From a bacterium (GTDB taxonomy: Bacteria > ARS69), in NCBI GenBank assembly GCA_025774865.1, contig JALGZO010000745.1, forward strand, positions 1 to 6,445: a stretch of 6,445 nucleotides of DNA. Reading direction: 5' to 3'. A model generated the notes under the pieces. The model ran no database searches. It was not told the DNA's origin and worked only from the letters and a program-made list of their open reading frames with translations. Positions 1-5,203 of this stretch are shown piece by piece. The stretch's first letter is position 1, and each line of letters starts with the position of its first letter. A program made the translations under genes and the position numbers.

Positions 1-221
1 TAACCCGAGAGAAAGAACGAGACCCTCGACGCCTTGCCCAGCGCATTGACGGGCTGGTACTCGACCCGCACCCCGGCTCGAGGGGAGGCGTCGGTCGTGT
101 CGTCGAACTGACCGAGGGGGATCAGGGCTCCGCCCGTGATCGAGAAACGTGTCTGCGCTTCGGCCGCACTCGCCGCCACGAGGAGGGACACTCCCAGGAG
201 GAGTACTCGGCGGAAATTCAT
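1..221 (-). CDS. Secreted outer-membrane beta-barrel-like protein (N-terminal part, runs off the window)
   Basis: Only the first 73 codons are present; the reading frame is open to the left edge, so the C-terminus is outside the window. The ATG at 221 is preceded by AAAGGA (227-232) at a 5-base spacing, which supports this start. Residues 1-22 form a clear Sec signal peptide: Arg4-Arg5, a hydrophobic core (about 6-17) and an AEA cleavage site before Gln23. The mature start (SITGGALIPLGQF, about residues 27-39), followed by a Gly/Val/Tyr-rich stretch, resembles the first strands of small outer membrane beta-barrel proteins. That part is pattern recognition, not proof; a periplasmic protein is possible. 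It is the main evidence here for a diderm host. It has its own candidate promoter in the gap before it and is probably not part of the uppP transcript. Confidence 0.72.
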   Translation of the reverse strand, partial: MNFRRVLLLGVSLLVAASAAEAQTRFSITGGALIPLGQFDDTTDASPRAGVRVEYQPVNALGKASRVSFFLSG

Positions 222-280
222 GATGGTCCTTTCGGCCCTTACGGGTGGTTCGTCGGAGTCGCGGCGAAGGAGGGGAAACC

Positions 281-309
281 AATCTAGGGGGGAGCCCGCC
301 CCGGCGCAA
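281..309 (-). promoter_or_regulatory. Candidate sigma-70-like promoter for the outer-membrane-type gene
   Basis: On the minus strand, TTGCGC (309-304) and TAGATT (286-281) are separated by exactly 17 bases. The -10 matches TATAAT at four positions and the -35 matches TTGACA at three. Transcription would start near 274, leaving a leader of roughly 50 bases before the ATG at 221. The same TAGATT hexamer occurs in the candidate promoter before the TPR gene. The -35 lies in the loop of the hairpin at 296-316. Confidence 0.35.
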
Positions 310-316
310 GGGGCGG
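296..316 (-). terminator. GC-rich hairpin after uppP, possible terminator without a U-tract
   Basis: CCGCCCC and GGGGCGG form a perfect 7-base-pair stem around a 7-base loop, starting 10 bases beyond the uppP stop. No run of T follows on the minus strand; the next bases are C-rich. A canonical intrinsic terminator is therefore not supported. It could end transcription imperfectly, or protect the 3' end of the TPR-trpA-uppP transcript. Confidence 0.35.
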
Positions 317-325
317 TTGGGAACC

Positions 326-1141
326 TCAGAAGCCCGGCGCCACCAGCACCAAGAGACCGACGGACAGGCAGTACCCGGCGAACCAGTGGAGCCTTCCCGT
401 CCGGACCACCCGCAGCAGCCACACCAGCGCGACCCAGCCGACGCCGAAAGACGAGAAGAACCCGAGCGCGAGGGGCCCCACCCTCCCCTCCGACGAGCCC
501 AGCAATCCCGGCAGTTCCATGATCATCGAACCCAGAATCAGCGGGATCGCGGCCAGAAACGAGAACTCCGCGGCTCGCCTTCTCCCCACTCCGAGAAAGA
601 TCGCGACCGAAATGGTCACGCCCGATCGCGAGATGCCCGGCAGAATCGCGCACGCCTGGGCCCAGCCGATGAGGAACGCGTTGCCCCAGCTGACCGCTCC
701 CTCGCCTCTCGGCGCCCACCGCGTCGCGAAAAGGATCGCGCCAGTGACCAGCAGATAGCCCGCCACGACCCGAGTATTCGCGAACGCCTCTTCGACGAAA
801 CCCGAGAAGGCGAGTCCGACGATGGCCCCGGGAATCGTCGCGACGACAACCTTGGCGGCGAGCAGCGAATTCGCGCTCCAATCCGCCATCGGTCGGCCGA
901 CCTGCGCGGGCAGCTCGAGAAGACCGCGGATCAGCTCCTGCGTGGGGCGTGAGAACACGATGACGATCGCCAGCAACGTCCCCGCGTGCAGCAGCACCGC
1001 GAACGCCACACCGCCGCCCGGAGCGTCGAGCCACGCCTCGGCGAGCGCGAGGTGTCCGGAGCTCGAGACCGGAAGGAACTCCGTCAGCCCTTGGACGATT
1101 CCGAGCAGTAATGCCTGCCACCACGCGAGCGCTTCATTCAT
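326..1141 (-). CDS. uppP: Undecaprenyl-diphosphate phosphatase (UppP/BacA)
   Basis: This integral membrane enzyme removes a phosphate from undecaprenyl diphosphate, regenerating the lipid carrier for peptidoglycan and other envelope polymers; members of the family confer bacitracin tolerance when abundant. The 271-residue length is typical (E. coli 273). Two family signatures are present. The first is QGLTEFLPVSSSGH at 17-30, giving Gln17, Glu21 and His30 at the positions of the E. coli Glu17/Glu21/His30 motif. The second is PGISRSG at 168-174, with Arg172 matching the conserved catalytic arginine. Hydrophobic segments run through the whole chain, as expected for a multi-spanning protein. The start ATG overlaps the trpA stop as ATGA (1141-1138) with no well-placed ribosome binding site, so translation probably depends on trpA. 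Family assignment is very secure; the link to trpA is only positional. Confidence 0.96.
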   Translation of the reverse strand: MNEALAWWQALLLGIVQGLTEFLPVSSSGHLALAEAWLDAPGGGVAFAVLLHAGTLLAIVIVFSRPTQELIRGLLELPAQVGRPMADWSANSLLAAKVVVATIPGAIVGLAFSGFVEEAFANTRVVAGYLLVTGAILFATRWAPRGEGAVSWGNAFLIGWAQACAILPGISRSGVTISVAIFLGVGRRRAAEFSFLAAIPLILGSMIMELPGLLGSSEGRVGPLALGFFSSFGVGWVALVWLLRVVRTGRLHWFAGYCLSVGLLVLVAPGF

Positions 1142-1947
1142 GCAGAGCGCGCCGCCTCGAGCGCGTGACGCAAAGCACGCGCAGTCTCGCGAAGCTCGCC
1201 GGCGGCCCGGCGGATTGTGCGGGCGCGCTCCACGAGGGCGACGAGCGCACTGCCGACGATGACCCCGTCCGCCAACGCGCCGGCCTCACGCGCCTGGTCG
1301 GGCGTCGAGATGCCGAATCCGAGCCCGACCGGAATGTCCGACATCGACCGCACCTGCTCCAGAACGGGCCGGAACGAGTCGGAGAGACCCTCACGCTCGC
1401 CCGTCACGCCGAGTCGACTCACACAATAGACGAACCCGGTGGTCACCTCGATGACGCGACGAATCCGATCCGCGTCGGAAGTGGGCGCGACGAGGAACAC
1501 CGTACCGAGCCCCTCCGTCTCGGCCGCGGGGAGAAAGGATGCTGACTCCTCGGGGGGGACGTCGGTCAGGATCGTTCCGATCACTCCGGCTGCGCGCGCT
1601 TCCCGGGTGAAACGGTCCCAGCCGAATCGCAGTACCGGGTTGAGATACGTCATGATCACGAGCGGCACACCCGTCCGGTCCCGGATGCGGGCCGCGCACT
1701 CGAGCACGTCGCCGAGTCGAGTGCCGGCCAGGAGCGCTCGCTCCGAGGCGCGCTGAATCACGGGTCCATCCGCCAGGGGATCAGAAAACGGCACTCCGAT
1801 CTCGAGGAGATCCGAACCTCCCTCGACGAGCGCCTCCGCGAAGTCGACGGTCTCCGAAAGGCCGGGATCGCCGGCCGTCAAGTAGGGGATCAATGCGGCT
1901 CGGTTTTCGGAGCGAGTTCGTTCGAAGAGCTCGCGAAGTTCGGTCAA
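1138..1947 (-). CDS. trpA: Tryptophan synthase alpha chain (TrpA)
   Basis: TrpA cleaves indole-3-glycerol phosphate to indole and glyceraldehyde 3-phosphate; indole is passed to the beta subunit TrpB, which joins it to serine. The 269-residue TIM barrel matches the usual length (E. coli 268). PYLTAGDP (21-28) and the catalytic block LEIGVPFSDPLADGP (48-62) are intact, with Glu49 and Asp60 at the E. coli catalytic positions. The flexible loop SRLGVTG (177-183) and the phosphate-binding GFGIS (210-214) and GSA (232-234) are also present. I place the start at the TTG at 1947: it gives the family N-terminus, and it overlaps the stop of the TPR gene as TTGA (1947-1944). The frame stays open upstream to 2445, but that part lies inside the TPR gene and does not resemble TrpA. 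No trpB or other trp gene is adjacent. Confidence 0.95.
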   Translation of the reverse strand: MTELRELFERTRSENRAALIPYLTAGDPGLSETVDFAEALVEGGSDLLEIGVPFSDPLADGPVIQRASERALLAGTRLGDVLECAARIRDRTGVPLVIMTYLNPVLRFGWDRFTREARAAGVIGTILTDVPPEESASFLPAAETEGLGTVFLVAPTSDADRIRRVIEVTTGFVYCVSRLGVTGEREGLSDSFRPVLEQVRSMSDIPVGLGFGISTPDQAREAGALADGVIVGSALVALVERARTIRRAAGELRETARALRHALEAARSA

Positions 1948-3071
1948 GACGGCCGGGCCAGCAGAGCTTCCGACCGACGGTACGCGTCGCGAGCTTCCTC
2001 GCTCGCGCCTTTCTTGTCGTACGCAATCCCGAGATGGTAGTAGGCGCGACTGTCGTCGGGGGCGAGCGCGATCGCGCGCTCGAACGCCGTGATCGCCTCG
2101 TCGACGGCGTCCATCTTGTTGTGGAGGCACCCGAGCGCGTAGTAGGCGCGGGAATCGTCGGGGTTCACCTCGAGCGCGTTGCGGATCTCGCGGATGGCCT
2201 TCGGATAGAGCCCTTTCTTGTGGTACGCCTCGCCGAGGTGATAGTAGGCACGTGCGTTCACCTCGCTCGCCTTCTTCAAGTGCACGATCGCCGTTTCGAA
2301 GAGCCCGCAGTCCAGATAGGCCAGTCCGAGATTGAAGCGCGCCTCGGCGTTCTCGGGGTCGAGCCGAAGCGCGCGGGAGAACTCCTCGATCGCCTCGTCG
2401 AACATGCGGTGCTCGCCGAAGAGAGCCCCGAGGTTCGAGTGCCACTCGGCCCGCGTCGGCTCCAGCGTGACGGCCCGCTTGAGTTCGTGCACGGCGCGCT
2501 CGAAGTCACCCTGACGGTCCAACAACACTCCGAGATTGCCGTGCGCCCTCGCGAAACTGGGATCGGTGTCGAGGGCGGCCTCGTAGGACGCCCGGGCGAG
2601 ATCGTCCTTCCCGTTGCGCGCGTAGGTGACGCCGAGGTGGTACAGCGACTCCGCCGACGGGCCGGAGAGCTCGATTGCCTCGCGATGGTGCTCGAGGGCC
2701 TCGTCGTACATGCCGGCCAGGTCGAGCGTCTTCGCGTACTGCGTGTGGGACGAGGCGTGCTTCGGTTGGAGGGCCAGGCATCGAGTGAAGTAGTCGAGAG
2801 CTTCGTCGACCGCGCCCGCCTTGCGCGCGGCGATCCCGCACTCGAACGCGGGCTCGAGATCCTCCGGGAGAAGCTCCGAGACCTTTCGACGCGCTTCGTA
2901 CTCACCGCGGTAGTCGCGGGCGCGCGCGCAGGCCACCGCGAGACGTCGCCAGCTGTCGGGATCGCGGGCACCGCGCCCCTTCACCTGGCGCTCCGCTTCC
3001 GAAACGTCACGCGACGGTGTGGCCTTGGCCTGGGAACCGTGGCGGGCTCCCCAACCGAGCTTCCCGAGCAT
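1944..3071 (-). CDS. Tetratricopeptide (TPR) repeat protein
   Basis: The 375-residue protein is almost entirely TPR units, which stack as helix pairs and usually bind other proteins or peptides. I can delimit about ten: 37-71, 72-105, 106-139, 140-173, 174-207, 208-241, 242-272, 273-306, 307-340 and 341-375. The first is degenerate, and the seventh is 31 residues instead of 34. The first 36 residues are basic and low in hydrophobicity; there is no signal peptide or membrane segment, so a cytoplasmic location is likely. The ATG at 3071 follows GAGGGGGG (3075-3082) at a workable distance. A strong promoter-like site lies just upstream, and the stop overlaps the trpA start, so this is the first gene of a TPR-trpA-uppP unit. 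The partner and role are unknown. Nothing in the sequence ties the protein to tryptophan synthesis beyond gene order. Confidence 0.93.
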   Translation of the reverse strand: MLGKLGWGARHGSQAKATPSRDVSEAERQVKGRGARDPDSWRRLAVACARARDYRGEYEARRKVSELLPEDLEPAFECGIAARKAGAVDEALDYFTRCLALQPKHASSHTQYAKTLDLAGMYDEALEHHREAIELSGPSAESLYHLGVTYARNGKDDLARASYEAALDTDPSFARAHGNLGVLLDRQGDFERAVHELKRAVTLEPTRAEWHSNLGALFGEHRMFDEAIEEFSRALRLDPENAEARFNLGLAYLDCGLFETAIVHLKKASEVNARAYYHLGEAYHKKGLYPKAIREIRNALEVNPDDSRAYYALGCLHNKMDAVDEAITAFERAIALAPDDSRAYYHLGIAYDKKGASEEARDAYRRSEALLARPS

Positions 3072-3104
3072 CAGCCCCCCTCACCCGTGGTCTGGCCCGC
3101 GCGG

Positions 3105-3134
3105 AATCTAACGTTCCGACTTCCTGAAGGTCAA
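3105..3134 (-). promoter_or_regulatory. Candidate promoter of the TPR-trpA-uppP operon
   Basis: On the minus strand, TTGACC (3134-3129, five of six matches to TTGACA) is followed after 18 bases by TAGATT (3110-3105, four of six matches to TATAAT). Transcription would begin near 3098, giving a leader of about 27 bases containing the GAGGGGGG ribosome binding site. The location directly ahead of the first gene of the unit is right. No operator-like repeat, leader peptide or tryptophan-codon attenuator is visible in this short leader. Confidence 0.5.
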
Positions 3135-3139
3135 GATCC

Positions 3140-3152
3140 GGGCCCTCGGCCC
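3140..3152 (-). terminator. Short hairpin after the mglA-like gene, weak terminator candidate
   Basis: GGGCC and GGCCC pair around a 3-base loop, 12 bases beyond the stop of the GTPase gene. The stem is only 5 base pairs and no T-run follows, so termination is doubtful. It sits just upstream of the -35 of the TPR promoter. Confidence 0.22.
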
Positions 3153-3164
3153 ATGATGGTTCGT

Positions 3165-4190
3165 TCAGCCCTGGGGGTCGAGCGTCAGGTCCAGGATCAG
3201 ACGGATCCGGCGCGCACCACCAGCGAGATCGGCCCCCGAGATCGGAACCGTGATCACCTTCTCGATCACGGCGGCGGGCCGGTCCGCAGCGAGCTCGAGG
3301 CCCGGCGGCGGCGCGGGATTCGGAGGGGGCACCAGTGACTGGATCATGGGCTCCAAGGTCGGCTCGGACAGCGACGGGAACGGAGCCGGAGGCGGCGGGG
3401 CCATCGGAGCGGGCGGAAGAGGAGCCATCGGAGCGGCCGGCGGCGGAGCTATCGGGGCCGGCGGCGGCGGCGCAGGGGCCCGGCGTTGAGGCTGGGGGTC
3501 TCGAATCGCTTCCCGCACCTGATTGACCATCGTGGGATCCACGCGTGGGGCCGCCGGCGGCGGCGCGGCCGCGGGGCGAGACTCCGGTCTCGGCGAGTCG
3601 CCGCGCAGCTGCGCCTCGAGTCGCCGCATCAGCATCTCGGCTACTTTCTCGAACGCCTCGAATACGCCCTCACCGGTGACGGCGACTCCCGGGAAGCTCG
3701 GAACGCCGTACGGGTTCAGTTCCCGGTCGAGCTCCTCGATCGGCATCGCGTCGGGCATGTCCCTCTTGTTGTAGGACATGACCCACGGGAGATCGTCGAG
3801 GCACATTCCGTACTCGAGCAGGTTGGTCCGCAGGTTGCGCAAACTGTCGATGTTGGCGGCAAGCTGAGAGCGCTGCGAATCGGCAACGAAGACGATTGCG
3901 TCGGCTCCCTTGAGCACGAGCTTGCGGGTCGCGTTGTAGTAGACCTGACCGGGGACCGTGTAGAGAAGAAAGCGGACATTGAAGTCTCCGATCGAGCCCC
4001 GACTGATTGGAAGCAGGTCGAAGAAGAGCGTGCGCTCCGCCTTCGTCTTCATCGACACCATCTTGCCACGCGTGTCGGCGGGGGTTTGACCGTAGATGTG
4101 TTCGAGATTCGTCGTCTTCCCGGACAGGGCCGGACCGTAGTACACGATCTTCCCGCTGAGCTCTCGACCTGTGTAGTTGAAGACGACCAT
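3165..4190 (-). CDS. MglA-family small GTPase with long Pro/Ala-rich C-terminal extension
   Basis: MglA proteins are Ras-like switches; in Myxococcus xanthus MglA controls cell polarity and gliding, and its GTPase activity is stimulated by the Roadblock protein MglB. Residues 1-195 align without gaps to that protein in my memory of it. They carry the P-loop GPALSGKT (19-26), Arg53-Thr54, the G3 motif TVPGQ (78-82, with the catalytic Gln82) and NKRD (141-144). Position 21, equivalent to Ras Gly12, is Ala. M. xanthus MglA ends near residue 195; this protein continues to 341. Residues about 196-300 are Pro/Ala-rich with an octapeptide repeat, and about 308-341 form a non-repetitive, strand-like tail (VITVPISG, RIRLILDLTL). 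The ATG at 4190 follows GAGAGGGA (4198-4205) at a 7-base spacing and gives the family N-terminus, although the frame stays open upstream to 4517. No mglB gene is visible. Function in motility or polarity is an inference from the family. Confidence 0.93.
   Translation of the reverse strand: MVVFNYTGRELSGKIVYYGPALSGKTTNLEHIYGQTPADTRGKMVSMKTKAERTLFFDLLPISRGSIGDFNVRFLLYTVPGQVYYNATRKLVLKGADAIVFVADSQRSQLAANIDSLRNLRTNLLEYGMCLDDLPWVMSYNKRDMPDAMPIEELDRELNPYGVPSFPGVAVTGEGVFEAFEKVAEMLMRRLEAQLRGDSPRPESRPAAAPPPAAPRVDPTMVNQVREAIRDPQPQRRAPAPPPPAPIAPPPAAPMAPLPPAPMAPPPPAPFPSLSEPTLEPMIQSLVPPPNPAPPPGLELAADRPAAVIEKVITVPISGADLAGGARRIRLILDLTLDPQG
3387..3458 (-). repeat. Three tandem 24-base units encoding a Pro/Ala octapeptide
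   Basis: Residues 245-268 of the MglA-like protein read as three octapeptides, APIAPPPA, APMAPLPP and APMAPPPP, and a fourth unit begins with APF. Each is encoded by 24 bases, and the DNA copies are similar but not identical. The units form the core of a longer Pro/Ala-rich linker that is likely disordered or extended. Such in-frame repeats can change copy number by slippage or recombination without breaking the frame. Confidence 0.7.
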
Positions 4191-4280
4191 GAATGCGTCC
4201 CTCTCGTGCCTTTCGGTCCTTTTCGAGCCCTCGCCGGCCGCGGTGGGCGCACGTCGAACCCGATGGCCCCGCGTCCATCC

Positions 4281-4310
4281 TTGACAGGGATTTCGGCAGC
4301 TGCGTAGCTT
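4281..4310 (+). promoter_or_regulatory. Candidate promoter for the acyltransferase-glycosyltransferase pair
   Basis: A perfect TTGACA (4281-4286) is followed after 18 bases by TAGCTT (4305-4310), which matches TATAAT at three positions and resembles the TAGATT seen at two other sites in the window. Transcription would start near 4317. This lies after the TTG at 4309 and before the TTG at 4357, so if real it excludes the more upstream start. It sits in the divergent gap shared with the mglA-like gene. I found no convincing promoter for that gene on the opposite strand. Confidence 0.4.
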
Positions 4311-4344
4311 GACTGAAGTCGACGACCCCTGGACGTGTGCTTCT

Positions 4345-4355
4345 GAGAGAAGAGG
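4345..4355 (+). promoter_or_regulatory. Ribosome binding site deciding the acyltransferase start
   Basis: The purine run GAGAGAAGAGG ends one base before the TTG at 4357; its first GAGAG is 7 bases from that codon. The alternative starts, TTG at 4309 and ATG at 4381, have no comparable run at the right distance. Confidence 0.45.
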
Positions 4356-4356
4356 C

Positions 4357-5184
4357 TTGCTGCTCGCGGCTCTCACCGGAATGGCTCGCACCGTGCCCCT
4401 GGACGTCGGGTATCGGCTCGCGGAGCTCCTCTCGGACGGGCACCGGGTGCTCCATCCGGGGCGCCGGAGGGCCGTGGAGGGGAATCTCCGGGTCCTCGTC
4501 GGGGATCGGGATGTCAAAGGGCTCGTAGGCGAGGTCTTCCGGAACTACGGTCGGTTCCTCTTCGAGTTCATCCGGGGGCCCGAGCTCCCGGAACTGGACT
4601 ACGTGCTGGAAAATCGGGAGGTTCTCGACCGGGCGAGGGCGAGGGGGCGTGGGGTCGTCCTCGCGGTCGTCCATACCGGGAATTGGGAAATCGGTGGCGC
4701 GAGGCTCGCCGCCAGCGGGGTTCGGGTCCACGCCGTCGCGGGGACCCAGCTGCGGGAGGCGTGGACGGATGAGCTCCGCCGGCGACAGGAGCGGATCGGG
4801 GTGCGAATCCTTCCCCCGACGGGGACGGCGTTTCGCGAGATGCCCCGGATTCTGGCGCGAAACGAGGTCGTGGCCTTGCTCATCGACGGGAACCTGTTCC
4901 GGCGCGGAATCCCGGTGCCCCTCTGCGGGCACGAGGTCGAGCTTCCGGCCGGACCGGCCCGTCTCGCGGCCCGAACGGGGGCGGCACTGGTCCCCGCGTT
5001 CTCGGTGCGGTCACCGCACGGTCTGCGGGCCCGGTTTCTCGACGAGGTCCCGGTTCGGGATGCCCGGCCGGAAGCGATTCGAAGAGCCACGACAGAGCTC
5101 GCCGACCGACTCGGTGAGCGACTCGTCGAGCATCCCGAGCAGTGGATGATCTTCCGGCGAGTTTTCGAAGGGCGAGGGTCGTGA
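4357..5184 (+). CDS. LpxL/PatA-type lysophospholipid acyltransferase
   Basis: The family transfers acyl chains from acyl-ACP or acyl-CoA to membrane glycolipids: LpxL/LpxM act on lipid A and PatA on phosphatidylinositol mannosides. Residues are numbered from the TTG at 4357 (275 residues). The HX4E catalytic motif HTGNWE is at 106-111, LIDGN at 175-179, the PAGPARLAARTGAALVP block at about 197-213, and PEQWMIFRR near the C-terminus (260-268). The N-terminus is hydrophobic, with a following basic stretch (RRR at about 36-38), consistent with peripheral attachment to the inner membrane. An upstream TTG at 4309 would add 16 hydrophilic residues and lacks a ribosome binding site; the ATG at 4381 would cut into the N-terminal helix. 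The PimA-like gene follows after 19 bases, which favours a PatA-like role over lipid A acylation; no lipid A genes are near. Family is secure, substrate is not. Confidence 0.9.
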   Translation: MLLAALTGMARTVPLDVGYRLAELLSDGHRVLHPGRRRAVEGNLRVLVGDRDVKGLVGEVFRNYGRFLFEFIRGPELPELDYVLENREVLDRARARGRGVVLAVVHTGNWEIGGARLAASGVRVHAVAGTQLREAWTDELRRRQERIGVRILPPTGTAFREMPRILARNEVVALLIDGNLFRRGIPVPLCGHEVELPAGPARLAARTGAALVPAFSVRSPHGLRARFLDEVPVRDARPEAIRRATTELADRLGERLVEHPEQWMIFRRVFEGRGS

Positions 5185-5196
5185 GGAGGTCGGGAG
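5184..5196 (+). promoter_or_regulatory. Ribosome binding site for the GTG start of the PimA-like gene
   Basis: AGGAGG (5184-5189) overlaps the last base of the acyltransferase stop, and GGGAG (5192-5196) is 7 bases before the GTG at 5204. The second has the better spacing. Together they support the GTG as the true start and co-translation with the preceding gene. Confidence 0.6.
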
Positions 5197-5203
5197 AAAC
5201 ACC

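Noticed and set aside
245-952. A 235-codon open frame on the plus strand opposite uppP
   Set aside because: The product is rich in Arg, Pro, Asp and Gln, has no recognisable domain, and lies antisense to a clear uppP with both family signatures.
1948-2445. Upstream extension of the trpA frame by 166 codons as a fusion protein
   Set aside because: The added part is the wrong-frame reading of the TPR gene. TrpA numbering fits E. coli exactly from the TTG at 1947.
3072-3104. Tryptophan attenuator or leader peptide before the operon containing trpA
   Set aside because: The predicted leader is under 30 bases, with no small open frame carrying tandem Trp codons and no competing stem-loops.
1893-3338. 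A 481-codon open frame on the plus strand across the TPR gene
   Set aside because: It is antisense to a gene with unmistakable TPR repeats and it also runs into the 3' end of the GTPase gene. Its repetitive Val/Leu/Arg-rich product mirrors the codon bias of the repeats. Such shadows are expected in GC-rich DNA.
3486-4307. A 273-codon open frame on the plus strand opposite the mglA-like gene
   Set aside because: It is antisense to the conserved GTPase core and its product shows no family features.
4191-4517. Upstream extension of the mglA-like frame by 109 codons
   Set aside because: The ATG at 4190 gives the exact family N-terminus and has a good ribosome binding site. The extension would overlap the acyltransferase gene on the other strand and has no family similarity.
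3670-4932. A 420-codon open frame on the minus strand spanning the divergent gap
   Set aside because: It crosses two conserved genes out of frame and gives a Pro/Arg/Glu-rich product, as expected of a GC-rich shadow.
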